A DNA stretch of 14,821 nucleotides from Verrucomicrobiota bacterium (GCA_021160185.1 JAGHDA010000023.1:1-14821), one strand, 5' to 3'. Counted from the stretch's first letter, positions 1-7,869 are shown. Notes: generated by a model from the sequence alone, not told the origin. A program made the numbers and translations.

Positions 1-78
1 CAGGGCCTCGAGCTTGCCGTTCCATCCAGCGAGAAACGCGCCCGTCAAAATCAACCCAAGCCAGATGTAGTTGAGCAT
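1..78 (-). CDS. Nucleoside-recognition / SpmA-like membrane protein, N-terminal fragment
   Basis: Only the first 26 codons lie in the window; the gene continues past the left edge. The peptide starts MLNYIWLGLILTGAFLAG and forms one hydrophobic helix followed by WNGKLEAL. This resembles the N-terminus of nucleoside-recognition (Gate domain) proteins such as spore maturation protein A, which are integral membrane proteins thought to move nucleosides or other small solutes. An AAGGAGGA Shine-Dalgarno-like run sits at 94-101, 15 nt from the ATG, which is longer than usual, but no other in-frame start lies between. It follows uvrB on the same strand after 159 bp. The gene call is reasonably secure; the family call rests on a short N-terminus only. 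Confidence 0.55.
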   Translation of the reverse strand, partial: MLNYIWLGLILTGAFLAGWNGKLEAL

Positions 79-237
79 CCCCGGAAATTCTGTTCCTCCT
101 TCGCCCTGCGTCCATTCTATTCCGCCGCCCGGGCCGTTTTGCGCGGTCGCGCCCCGCTTCGCAAGAAAAGCCAGCGCCTCTCGCTTGGGGCTGAAGGATC
201 AATTACGCCAGCGGACCATCGATCGAGGGGAATGCCG

Positions 238-2319
238 CTATTGCCTGCGGCCGCCACGTCTCGCCTTGCGAGGCCTTCTCTTGGCCCTGCGCGGGCGGCC
301 GGAGCTGGAGTCGGCCGCAGCCGTTTCCATCCGCGCGGGGCCGGCTCCGCTCTCCAGGCCGTAGGCGCGCCGCAGCTCCTGGATGTGGTCGCGCAGGAGG
401 GCGGCTGTTTCGAACTCGAGCCGGTCAGCGGCCTGGAGCATTTCCGCCTCCAACTCGCGGAGGGTCTCGGCGACGTCATACTCTCCGGCGGTTTCCCGCA
501 AGACGGTGTCGGCGGCTTTCTCGCAGGCGCGGTCGGTCGAGAGGCTTTCCTCCAAGGCGCGGGTGACGCCGCGGGGCGTAATGCCGTGCGCCTTGTTGTA
601 GGCGAGCTGTTTTTTCCGGCGATACTCGGTAATCCGCAGAAATTCCCGGATGCTCCGGGTGATGACGTCGGCGTAGAGGATGACTTCGCCGTGGAGATGG
701 CGGGCCGCCCGGCCGGCGGTTTGGATGAGGCTGGTGGCGGAGCGCAGGTACCCCTCCTTATCGGCGTCCAGAATGGCCACCAGCGAAACCTCCGGCAGGT
801 CAAGACCCTCGCGGAGCAGGTTGATGCCGACCAGGACGTCGAAATCGCCGCGCCGAAGGGCTCGAAGGATTTCCACGCGTTCGATCGCGTCGATCTCGCT
901 GTGAAGGTAGCGGACGTTGATTCCGATGTCCCGGAGGTAGTCGGCGAGCTCCTCGGCGGTGCGCTTGGTCAGCGTGGTGACCAGGACGCGCTCCTTCCGC
1001 TCCACGCGTTTCCTGGCTTCCTCGATAAGATCGTCGATCTGACCGGCGAGGGGTTTGACGACAACCTTGGGGTCTATCAGGCCGGTGGGGCGGACGATCA
1101 GCTCAACCGCTTCGCCTCCGGCCCACGCCAATTCCTGGGGCCCAGGCGTGGCGCTCACGTAGATCGTTTGGCCCTGGAGAGACTGGAACTCCTCGAAGCT
1201 GAGCGGGCGGTTGTCCAACGCGCTGGGAAGCCGGAAGCCGTGTTCGACCAGGACGCGTTTGCGGGAGATATCGCCCGCGTGCATGGCGCGCAACTGGGGC
1301 ACGGTGGCGTGCGACTCGTCGATGATGAGCAGGTAATCCTCCGGCAGGAAATCCAGGAGCGTCGAGGGCCGCGATCCAGGCGGACGGCCGGCGATGTGAC
1401 GCGAGTAGTTTTCGATCCCCGAGCAGAAGCCCATCTCCTCCATCATCTCGATGTCGTACTCGGTGCGCATCTTGAGGCGCTGGGCTTCAAGCAGCTTGCC
1501 GCGCTTTTCAAACCAGGCGACGCGCTCGGTCAATTCCTCGCGGATGGACACAATCGCCCGACGGATCTTGCTCATCGGAGTCACGAACTGCGCCGCCGGA
1601 TAAACGGTAATCGCCTCCAGGCTCTCGACGCTCTTTCCAGTCAGCGGGTCGAATCGGGTGATGCGGTCCGCCTCATCGCCGAAGAATTCGATCCGCACGG
1701 CCAAGTCGCTATAGGCCGGGAACACTTCCACCACATCGCCCCGAACGCGGAAACAACCGCGCTCGAGCGAGACGTCGTTGCGGTTGTATTGGAGGCTGAC
1801 CAGCCGCTGGAGGAAGGCGTCGCGCCCCGTTTCCCGCCCCACGCGCGCGTGGGCCAGCATTTCTTCGTAGTCCTCTTTGTCGCCGATGCCGTAGATGCAG
1901 GAGACGCTGGCCACCACGATCACATCCCGCCGGGACATGAGCGCGCTCATTGTGGAAAGGCGCAGCCGCTCGATCTCCTCGTTGCGGCTGGAATCCTTCT
2001 CGATGTAAGTGTCCGTCTGCGGGATGTATGCCTCGGGCTGGTAGTAGTCGAAGTAGCTGACGAAATACTCGACGGCGTTTTCGGGAAAGAAGCTCTTGAA
2101 CTCGGCGTAGAGCTGGGCGGCGAGGGTTTTATTGTGAGAGATGACCAGCGTCGGGCGGCTGACCCGGGCGATGACGTTTGCGATGGCGAAAGTTTTGCCC
2201 GAGCCAGTCACGCCAAGAAGCACCTGATGCTTCTTTCCCGCCTGAAGCCCGCGAACGAGTTTGTCGATGGCTTCAGGCTGATCCCCGGCCGGCTTGAAAG
2301 GCGCTTTGAGCTTAAACAT
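238..2319 (-). CDS. uvrB: Excinuclease ABC subunit B (UvrB)
   Basis: This is the damage-verifying helicase of nucleotide excision repair. It is loaded onto DNA by UvrA and then recruits UvrC for incision in the cytoplasm. The 693-residue protein is complete. Visible landmarks are the N-terminal FKPAGDQPEAI, Walker A GVTGSGKT at 36-43, the beta-hairpin region YFDYYQPEAYIPQTDTYIEK near residues 90-110, the DESH Walker B at 334-337, motif VI QTAGRAAR at 533-540 with the arginine finger, and a C-terminal UVR domain at about 616-651. After the UVR domain a 42-residue tail ends in a run rich in Arg and Lys, making the protein slightly longer than the E. coli enzyme (about 673). The start MFKLKAPFKPAGDQP matches the family start. 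No Shine-Dalgarno precedes the ATG, but a good promoter lies directly upstream, which suggests a leaderless or near-leaderless transcript. No LexA-type box was recognised. Confidence 0.98.
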   Translation of the reverse strand: MFKLKAPFKPAGDQPEAIDKLVRGLQAGKKHQVLLGVTGSGKTFAIANVIARVSRPTLVISHNKTLAAQLYAEFKSFFPENAVEYFVSYFDYYQPEAYIPQTDTYIEKDSSRNEEIERLRLSTMSALMSRRDVIVVASVSCIYGIGDKEDYEEMLAHARVGRETGRDAFLQRLVSLQYNRNDVSLERGCFRVRGDVVEVFPAYSDLAVRIEFFGDEADRITRFDPLTGKSVESLEAITVYPAAQFVTPMSKIRRAIVSIREELTERVAWFEKRGKLLEAQRLKMRTEYDIEMMEEMGFCSGIENYSRHIAGRPPGSRPSTLLDFLPEDYLLIIDESHATVPQLRAMHAGDISRKRVLVEHGFRLPSALDNRPLSFEEFQSLQGQTIYVSATPGPQELAWAGGEAVELIVRPTGLIDPKVVVKPLAGQIDDLIEEARKRVERKERVLVTTLTKRTAEELADYLRDIGINVRYLHSEIDAIERVEILRALRRGDFDVLVGINLLREGLDLPEVSLVAILDADKEGYLRSATSLIQTAGRAARHLHGEVILYADVITRSIREFLRITEYRRKKQLAYNKAHGITPRGVTRALEESLSTDRACEKAADTVLRETAGEYDVAETLRELEAEMLQAADRLEFETAALLRDHIQELRRAYGLESGAGPARMETAAADSSSGRPRRAKRRPRKARRGGRRQ

Positions 2320-2327
2320 TCGAAGCC

Positions 2328-2355
2328 ACTATGCGCGCCGGGGCGGCGGGGTCAA
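2328..2355 (-). promoter_or_regulatory. Predicted sigma70-type promoter of uvrB
   Basis: On the minus strand a TTGACC -35 (2350-2355) is followed by a 16-nt spacer and a CATAGT -10 (2328-2333). They match consensus at five and four of six positions. The -10 ends only 8 nt before the uvrB ATG, so transcription would start within about one base of the codon. The intervening bases GGCTTCGA hold no ribosome binding site. Inference from sequence only. Confidence 0.4.
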
Positions 2356-2414
2356 CCGCCTCGGCTCTCCCAGCCTCGCTCCTTGTCGAAGCGGGGCCGA
2401 CGCTTGCAAGCCGA

Positions 2415-2765
2415 TCAGATCTTATGCCCCAAAGTGGGGCCAAGGCTGCACGTGGGCTTTTCCCCCACGTTGCCGTAGGTGTAGGTTCCCCCGGCGGGGC
2501 ATTGAGGCGCCTCGCTGTTTTTCAGGTAGGCGTTGACAGCCTCCACATCCACCGGGTCGCCGTCGGCCTTGCGGTTTTCGGCCGCCCACGCTTCCTTGGC
2601 GCTCTCGATGGCCTTGAGGTTCATGATGCAGGCTTGGCGCTGCGCCGTCCGGCGGGCCCGGGCAATGTTCGGGATGGCAATCATCGCCAGCATCCCGATG
2701 ATCGCCACCACGATCATGATCTCGATCAGCGTAAATCCTGAATGTCGCGCGTTTCGCAGTTTCAT
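2415..2765 (-). CDS. Type IV-like prepilin / pseudopilin
   Basis: This is a 116-residue protein with a class III prepilin signal. A short basic leader (MKLRNARHSG) is followed by FTLIEIMIVVAIIGML, so prepilin peptidase should cut after Gly10, leaving Phe as residue +1 and Glu at +5. The hydrophobic helix spans about 11-32. A small globular part carries Cys46, Cys89 and Cys106; Cys89 and Cys106 bracket the QCPAGG...PTCS tail and could form a disulfide loop. This compact form with a PAGGTYTYGNVG-like tail is, from my knowledge of the family, frequent in Verrucomicrobia, where many copies are scattered singly around genomes. No secretion or pilus assembly genes are adjacent: acnA lies 81 bp upstream and uvrB 95 bp downstream on the same strand. 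The Shine-Dalgarno is weak. Whether it builds a pilus or a type II pseudopilus, or does something else, cannot be told. Confidence 0.9.
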   Translation of the reverse strand: MKLRNARHSGFTLIEIMIVVAIIGMLAMIAIPNIARARRTAQRQACIMNLKAIESAKEAWAAENRKADGDPVDVEAVNAYLKNSEAPQCPAGGTYTYGNVGEKPTCSLGPTLGHKI

Positions 2766-2846
2766 GGTTTTCAGTCTTCCACTCGCCTTGCTTCCCGTCG
2801 AGCGCCGCGCCGCCCGGCCTTTCGCCCCGCGGCCCGAGCGCTCATT

Positions 2847-5708
2847 TCATTGAACACCGGCAGGCTCGCCCGGTTGCTTCGAGCCTCTTTCCCGGATCAA
2901 CAGGCGCAGCACATAAGGCAGAATGCCGCCGTGCCGGTAGTACTCCGTCTCCACCGGCGCGTCCAACCGGCAAGTCACCGGCACATGCTCCGCCGCGCCG
3001 TTCGCCCGCCGAATCCACAGAGTCAACTCCTGTCGCGGCCGAATCTCAGGCCCGAGGCCGAGGATCGAAAAGATTTCGGTCCCGTCCAGCCGGAGCGTGC
3101 GGGCATTGACGCCCTCCCGGAACTGAAGGGGCAGCACGCCCATGCCGATGAGGTTGGACCGATGAATCCGCTCGAAACTCTCGGCGATCACCGCCTTGAC
3201 CCCCAACAGAGCCGTGCCCTTCGCCGCCCAATCCCGCGAGCTGCCGGTCCCGTACTCCTTGCCGGCGATCACGATCAGGGGGGTCTGGGTCGCGGCGTAT
3301 TTCATCGCCGCGTCAAAGATGGTCATCTTTTCCCCGCTGGGCTGATGGATGGTGAAACCGCCTTCCTCGCCGCCAAGCATCAGGTTCTTGATCCGGACGT
3401 TGGCGAAGGCGCCTCGGACCATCACCCGGTCGTTGCCCCGGCGCGAACCGTAGCTGTTGAAATCCTGGGGAGCGACGCCATGCTCCAGGAGATAACGGCC
3501 CGCGGGAGAATCCTTCTTGATCGCCCCGGCCGGAGAAATGTGGTCGGTGGTCACACTGTCGCCGAAGATCGCCAGGACGCGCGCATCGCGGATTTCCTCG
3601 ATCGGCGGCGGCTCCAACGAGAAGCCTTCGAAGAAAGGCGGTTCCTGGATATAGGTGCTGTGAGGGTCCCACTTGTACACCTTGCCGGCGGCGGCCTCGA
3701 TCTCTTTCCACTTGGGGTTCAATTCGATCGGATCGGCGTAGATCTTCCGGTAAGTCTCCGGGCAAATCGTCTCGCCGAGAAGCGCGGTCAGCTCCTCCCG
3801 TGTAGGCCAGATATCTTTCAGAAAGACCGGCTTGCCGTCGTGATCCTCCCCCAGCGGCTCGCGGGTCAAGTCGATGTCCACCCGCCCGGCCAAGGCGAAA
3901 GCCACCACCAACGGCGGGGACATGAGGAAATTGGCCTTGATGTTTTGGTGGACGCGGGCCTCGAAATTGCGGTTGCCCGAAAGCACCGAAGCGGCGACCA
4001 GGTCATGCTTCACCACCGCTTCCTCCACATGCGTCTCCAGGGGCCCCGAATTGCCGATGCAGGTCGTGCATCCGTAGCCGACCAGGTTAAACCCGAGCTG
4101 ATCCAGATACTGCTGCAGTCCTGTTTTTTTCAGGTATTCGGTGACGATTCGCGAACCGGGCGCGAGGGAAGTCTTGATGATCGAATTGACTTGGAGGCCG
4201 CGCTCGACGGCTTTCTTGGCGACCAGGCCGGCCGCGAGCATCAGCGAGGGATTGGAGGTGTTGGTGCAGCTCGTGACCGCGGCGATCAACACGCTCCCGT
4301 GCCGCAGCTCGCCGTTGAGGGCCTCCCGGCTCACGGTCACATTGTCCGGCGCCGGATGCTGATCCCGCATCTCGCTCTCACTGGGGCTCACCGCGGCGCG
4401 CCGAAAGCCGGCTTGCCACTCCGGATGAAAGCGCGTTTCGCTTCGCCCGTGGACTTTCACGCTCTTGGCAGCCTCCTCGATGGTCTTGCCGTAGCCCCCC
4501 TCGGCGAGCGGACGCGTCAGCAGGTCGGCAAAGCGCTGCTTCATGTCCTGCAGCTCGATCCGGTCCTGAGGCCGCTTGGGGCCGGCCGCGCTGGGACGCA
4601 CCTTGCCCAAGTCCAACTCCAGGACGCGGGTGTACGCCACCCGGTCCGGATCCGGCATGCCGAACAGCCCTTGAGCGCGGTAGTAATTCTCGTAGGCGCG
4701 GCACAACTCTTCAGGGCGGCCCGTCGCGCGCAAGTATTCCACGCACCGCTCATCGATCGGGAAATACCCCATCGTGGCTCCGTACTCAGGGGCCATGTTG
4801 GCAATAGTGGCCCGATCCACCACCGGCATCGCCGCCGCGCCGGGACCGAAAAATTCCACAAACTTGCCCACCACGCCCGCTTCCCGAAGCATCTGCGTCA
4901 CCGTCAACGCAATGTCCGTCGCGGTGACTCCTTCGGAACAGCTGCCGACAATGCGCACCCCCACCACGTCCGGGGTCAGGAACGAAACCGGCTGTCCCAA
5001 CATGCCGGCCTCCGCCTCGATGCCGCCCACGCCCCAGCCCACGATCCCCAGGCCGTTGATCATCGTGGTGTGCGAATCGGTGCCCACCAGCGTGTCCGGA
5101 TAGAAGAGTCCGTCGTTTTCCAGAACGCCCCGCGCCAAGTGCTCCAGGTTGATTTGGTGAATGATGCCCACAGCCGGCGGGATGATCTGGAGCGTGCGAA
5201 ACGCTTGCGCGCCCCATTTCAGGAACTGATACCGCTCCCGGTTGCGGAGAAACTCCATCTCGAGGTTGATCCGGAAGGCGTCCGGACGCCGCGCAAAGTC
5301 CACTTGAACCGAGTGATCGACCACCAGGTCCACCGGCACATTGGGCTCGACCAGGCCGGGGTCCTCGCCAAGCCGGTCCGCCGCCGATCGCATGGCGGCC
5401 AAATCCACCAATAAAGGAACTCCCGTGAAGTCCTGAAGAATAACCCGCGAAACCATGAAAGGGATTTCGGCGTCCCGCTCCGCCTGAGGCTCCCACCTGG
5501 CCAATCTGCGGACGTGCTCCTCGGTCACCCGGCGTCCGTCGCAATTGCGCGCCAACGATTCTAGGACAATCCGGAGACACGCCGGCAACCGGCTTACCGG
5601 GCCCACGCCCGCTTCTTCCAACGCGGGAAGCGAGAGAAACTTGCCTTTGCGCCCCGAGCCCGCGTCGAATTCCCGGAGCGCTCCGAATGTGTCATGTTCG
5701 ATGCTCAT
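2847..5708 (-). CDS. acnA: Aconitate hydratase (AcnA type)
   Basis: This cytoplasmic TCA-cycle enzyme interconverts citrate and isocitrate through a [4Fe-4S] cluster. The 953-residue protein aligns by eye with E. coli AcnA along its whole length: LQDFTGVP and VDLAAMR near the start, DTLVGTDSHTTMINGLGIVGWGVGGIEAE, the cluster ligands Cys481 (SCTNTSNPS), Cys547 and Cys550 (GYGCTTCIGNSG), and the C-terminal swivel domain with GDSVTTDHISPAGAIK, NSYGSRRGN and AESFERIHRSNLIGMG. The 66-residue gap between the first two cysteines equals that of E. coli (435, 501, 504), but the cysteines lie 46 residues later. The extra residues fall mostly in the linker after AGPKRPQDR. The start is supported by GAAAGGG at 5719-5725, 10 nt from the ATG, and by a promoter further upstream. 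The gene is transcribed divergently from trpF. Confidence 0.98.
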   Translation of the reverse strand: MSIEHDTFGALREFDAGSGRKGKFLSLPALEEAGVGPVSRLPACLRIVLESLARNCDGRRVTEEHVRRLARWEPQAERDAEIPFMVSRVILQDFTGVPLLVDLAAMRSAADRLGEDPGLVEPNVPVDLVVDHSVQVDFARRPDAFRINLEMEFLRNRERYQFLKWGAQAFRTLQIIPPAVGIIHQINLEHLARGVLENDGLFYPDTLVGTDSHTTMINGLGIVGWGVGGIEAEAGMLGQPVSFLTPDVVGVRIVGSCSEGVTATDIALTVTQMLREAGVVGKFVEFFGPGAAAMPVVDRATIANMAPEYGATMGYFPIDERCVEYLRATGRPEELCRAYENYYRAQGLFGMPDPDRVAYTRVLELDLGKVRPSAAGPKRPQDRIELQDMKQRFADLLTRPLAEGGYGKTIEEAAKSVKVHGRSETRFHPEWQAGFRRAAVSPSESEMRDQHPAPDNVTVSREALNGELRHGSVLIAAVTSCTNTSNPSLMLAAGLVAKKAVERGLQVNSIIKTSLAPGSRIVTEYLKKTGLQQYLDQLGFNLVGYGCTTCIGNSGPLETHVEEAVVKHDLVAASVLSGNRNFEARVHQNIKANFLMSPPLVVAFALAGRVDIDLTREPLGEDHDGKPVFLKDIWPTREELTALLGETICPETYRKIYADPIELNPKWKEIEAAAGKVYKWDPHSTYIQEPPFFEGFSLEPPPIEEIRDARVLAIFGDSVTTDHISPAGAIKKDSPAGRYLLEHGVAPQDFNSYGSRRGNDRVMVRGAFANVRIKNLMLGGEEGGFTIHQPSGEKMTIFDAAMKYAATQTPLIVIAGKEYGTGSSRDWAAKGTALLGVKAVIAESFERIHRSNLIGMGVLPLQFREGVNARTLRLDGTEIFSILGLGPEIRPRQELTLWIRRANGAAEHVPVTCRLDAPVETEYYRHGGILPYVLRLLIRERGSKQPGEPAGVQ

Positions 5709-5739
5709 AAGCCTGAAGCCCTTTCAGAGCGAAAACCGA

Positions 5740-5769
5740 AGCATGGCCCCCGCCGTTCGCCCATGTCAA
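5740..5769 (-). promoter_or_regulatory. Predicted sigma70-type promoter of acnA
   Basis: On the minus strand a perfect TTGACA -35 (5764-5769) is followed by an 18-nt spacer and a weak CATGCT -10 (5740-5745). A start about 7 nt downstream would give a leader of roughly 25 nt that includes the GAAAGGG ribosome binding site at 5719-5725. Position and spacing are good; the -10 is only half-consensus. Confidence 0.45.
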
Positions 5770-5837
5770 GAACGCCCCTTCCGGCGGAGAGAAAGCGGTT
5801 TTGGAGGCGCTGATTCCCGGATAGACGGGGCTCCCGC

Positions 5838-5895
5838 CGGAACTCATAGTTGTAAGAGGATCGAGCGGACAGGCTCCGCTCGGAGGGCGGTTCCG
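5838..5895. repeat. Nested inverted repeat in the acnA-trpF intergenic region
   Basis: The inner arms are perfect 8-mers, CGAGCGGA (5862-5869) and TCCGCTCG (5875-5882), around a 5-nt loop. Outer arms CGGAAC (5838-5843) and GTTCCG (5890-5895) enclose them. No T-run follows on either strand, so it does not look like an intrinsic terminator. It lies just upstream of a TACAAT -10-like box, over the expected -35 position for trpF, which suits an operator. The function is inference. Confidence 0.4.
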
Positions 5896-5899
5896 TTCA

Positions 5900-5905
5900 T
5901 ACAAT
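5900..5905 (+). promoter_or_regulatory. Possible -10 box for trpF
   Basis: TACAAT matches TATAAT at five of six positions and lies in a locally AT-rich stretch, 80 nt before the trpF ATG. No recognisable -35 is present 16-18 nt upstream; that position is occupied by the inverted repeat ending near 5882. An activator-dependent or repressed promoter would fit, but the evidence is thin. Confidence 0.25.
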
Positions 5906-5985
5906 CAGAAAATCAGAAAGAAAGGCGCCCTCGTCCCGGCTTCGGTCGGCGGGGTGAGACAGAAAAGCAAAAGTCAAGCAGGGTT

Positions 5986-6615
5986 ATGGGTTGTTCCCGA
6001 GTCAAAGTAAAAATTTGCGGCATCACCCGACGGGAAGACGCCCTGGTCGCCGCCGAAGCGGGCGCAGACGCGGTAGGGTTTGTCTTTTTCCCCAAAAGCC
6101 CCCGCTTTGTAACGCCGGAGGCCGCCGCCGGCATCTGCCGGGGATTGCCGCCGTTTCTCGCCCGGGTGGGGGTGTTCGTCAACCCGGAAGCCGATTTTGT
6201 GCGCCGGGCCGTCGCCCTCTGCGGCCTGACGGTGTTGCAGTTCCATGGCGAGGAAAGCCCACAGTTTTACGAACAATTCCGGCCGCTGCCGGTGATTGCG
6301 GCTTTCCGCATCGGGCGGGAGGAAGACCTGGCTGCCTTGCCGCGCCGCCCTGCGGACGCGTGGCTTCTGGATGCGAGTCGGGATGGGGCTTACGGGGGGA
6401 CCGGCGTTTCCTTCGATTGGAACCTGGCCGCGGCGGCTAAGGAGCTTGGCGCGCCGATCATCCTGGCGGGCGGGTTGACTCCAGAGAACGCGGCGGAAGC
6501 GGCGCGGCGCGTTCGGCCCTATGCCCTGGATGTTTCCAGCGGAGTGGAGTCGGCGCCGGGGGTGAAGGACGCGGCCAAGATCCGCGCTTTTCTGGACGCT
6601 GTGCGGAACGCTTGA
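5986..6615 (+). CDS. trpF: Phosphoribosylanthranilate isomerase (TrpF)
   Basis: This (beta/alpha)8-barrel enzyme performs the Amadori rearrangement of phosphoribosylanthranilate to CdRP in tryptophan synthesis. The 209-residue protein carries the family landmarks: KICGITRREDA with the catalytic base Cys11, GADAVGFVFFPKSPRFV, VGVFVN, LQFHGEE, the catalytic acid Asp129 in LLDAS followed by GGTG, LAGGLTPEN, and the phosphate-binding DVSSGVES near the C-terminus. ATG 5986 is chosen because the protein then begins a few residues before the first barrel strand, as is normal. The open frame extends much further upstream but without family similarity. The Shine-Dalgarno is weak. No other trp genes are in view: acnA is divergent on one side and a respiratory operon follows 132 bp downstream. 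Confidence 0.96.
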   Translation: MGCSRVKVKICGITRREDALVAAEAGADAVGFVFFPKSPRFVTPEAAAGICRGLPPFLARVGVFVNPEADFVRRAVALCGLTVLQFHGEESPQFYEQFRPLPVIAAFRIGREEDLAALPRRPADAWLLDASRDGAYGGTGVSFDWNLAAAAKELGAPIILAGGLTPENAAEAARRVRPYALDVSSGVESAPGVKDAAKIRAFLDAVRNA

Positions 6616-6747
6616 GAAAGTGGCCTCTTTAAAATTTGAGACGGACAGCGATTTTATGCTTTCCTCTTGGCGCTCTTTCAGAGAGAGCCTTGCCGGACCG
6701 GGATTCCGGCGGAAAGAAGCGGCGGCAGATCGAGCAGTGAAAAACGG

Positions 6748-7869
6748 ATGATGAACATGTTTCCGGCGGTGGATCCGATTCCTCTCCCGGCGCCTGTATG
6801 GTTCTTCAAGGCGCTGCATGATTTGACGCTCTCCCTTCATTTCCTCGCGGCGCAGATGCTGCTGGGCGGCCTCGCGATCGGGGTGTGGGCGGCCTGGCGG
6901 TCAGGGCGCGGCGGGCCTGCGGCCGGAGAGCGGCGCAATCTTGCCGCGGCCCTTGCCAGGCGTCTGCCGATCGTGATGACCTACGTTATCAACTTCGGCG
7001 TGCCGCCCTTGTTGTTCGCCCAAGTCCTTTACGGGCGGGCCTTCTACACAAGCAGCGTGTTGATCGGCGGCTACTGGATCTCGGTGATTGGGCTGTTGAT
7101 GCTTTGCTACTGGCTGCTTTACCGATTCAGCGCGGGCTTGGAGCAAGGGCGCGCGGCCTGGGGAACGGGACTGCTCAGCCTTTTAACGGCGGCGGCTGTC
7201 GCCAGGATCTACTCCACCAACATGACGTTGATGCTTCGTCCGGAGGCGTGGCCGGCGATGTACGCGGCCGATCCCGCTGGATTGAGCCTGCCGCCGCACG
7301 ATCCTTCTCTCCTGCCGCGCTGGCTGTTCATGATGACGGGCGGGCTGACCGTCGGGGGGCTTTGGCTGTTGTGGCTTTCCGGGCGGAGCTCTTTTGCGGA
7401 GGCAAGCCGGGCGGCGCTGGCGCGGCGGGGCGGGATTCTGGCCGCGGCGGGCGCGTTGGCGCAAGCGGGCCTTGGAGTGTGGGTCGTGCAAGTTCAGCCC
7501 GCGGCGGTCCGAGAAGGGCTGGGCGAGCGGCTGCCGTACGCCGGCGCGGGGGTTGTTTGGCTGCTTGCCCTTGGGGGGGCGGCGGCGTTGGGCGCGTGGT
7601 GCTACGCGCGGCGTCCGGTCTCCAGAGCGCCGGGCTGGGCGGCCGCCGCGTTGGCCTTTGCGGGATCGCTCTCGATGGTTGTTGTGCGGGACGGCATCCG
7701 CGATCTGACGCTCGCCGGGAAAGGCTTCGACGTGTGGGCGCGGGAGACGGCGATCAACTGGTCGGTCTTGGCGGTGTTCTTCATCGCTTTCGCGACGGGG
7801 CTGGCGCTTCTGGGATGGCTGATCAGCGTGATGCGCCGCGCCGCGCCGGTGAAAGAGGAGGCGGCGTGA
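6748..7869 (+). CDS. CydA-like membrane protein without heme c (bd-superfamily paralog)
   Basis: This 373-residue integral membrane protein has about eight or nine hydrophobic helices and is the first gene of the respiratory cluster. I do not recognise it as a named family, but its first helix (HDLTLSLHFLAAQMLLGG, His24 and His31) lines up by eye with the E. coli CydA helix containing the heme ligand His19 (MYHFLFVPLTLGL), and it resembles the last gene of this operon. The helix that carries Glu99 and Glu107 in CydA has no glutamate here (WISVIGLLMLCYW). RDGIR (Asp315, Arg318) occupies the place of the CydA Glu445/Arg448 motif. No CXXCH is present. It is therefore probably a degenerate or structural partner subunit. 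The start is the first ATG of MMNMFPAVDP, without a clear Shine-Dalgarno; the upstream in-frame TTG extension looks non-coding. Its TGA overlaps the next ATG by one base. Confidence 0.8.
   Translation: MMNMFPAVDPIPLPAPVWFFKALHDLTLSLHFLAAQMLLGGLAIGVWAAWRSGRGGPAAGERRNLAAALARRLPIVMTYVINFGVPPLLFAQVLYGRAFYTSSVLIGGYWISVIGLLMLCYWLLYRFSAGLEQGRAAWGTGLLSLLTAAAVARIYSTNMTLMLRPEAWPAMYAADPAGLSLPPHDPSLLPRWLFMMTGGLTVGGLWLLWLSGRSSFAEASRAALARRGGILAAAGALAQAGLGVWVVQVQPAAVREGLGERLPYAGAGVVWLLALGGAAALGAWCYARRPVSRAPGWAAAALAFAGSLSMVVVRDGIRDLTLAGKGFDVWARETAINWSVLAVFFIAFATGLALLGWLISVMRRAAPVKEEAA

Noticed and set aside
139..2478. 779-codon open frame on the plus strand opposite uvrB
   Set aside because: It is the antisense shadow of a clear uvrB. 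The translation has no recognisable motifs and such long mirror frames are expected at this GC content.
2742..5414. 890-codon open frame on the plus strand opposite acnA
   Set aside because: Its low-complexity His/Arg/Leu-rich translation mirrors acnA codons. acnA is unmistakable and complete on the other strand.
5545..5985. 147-codon N-terminal extension of trpF
   Set aside because: It has no similarity to TrpF, overlaps acnA antisense, and the barrel starts normally at the ATG at 5986.
6885..7868. Upstream in-frame extension of the Rieske gene inside the CydA-like gene
   Set aside because: The extension is Arg/Gly-rich without motifs. The overlapping CydA-like frame has membrane helices, and a strong ribosome binding site sits at 7854-7861.
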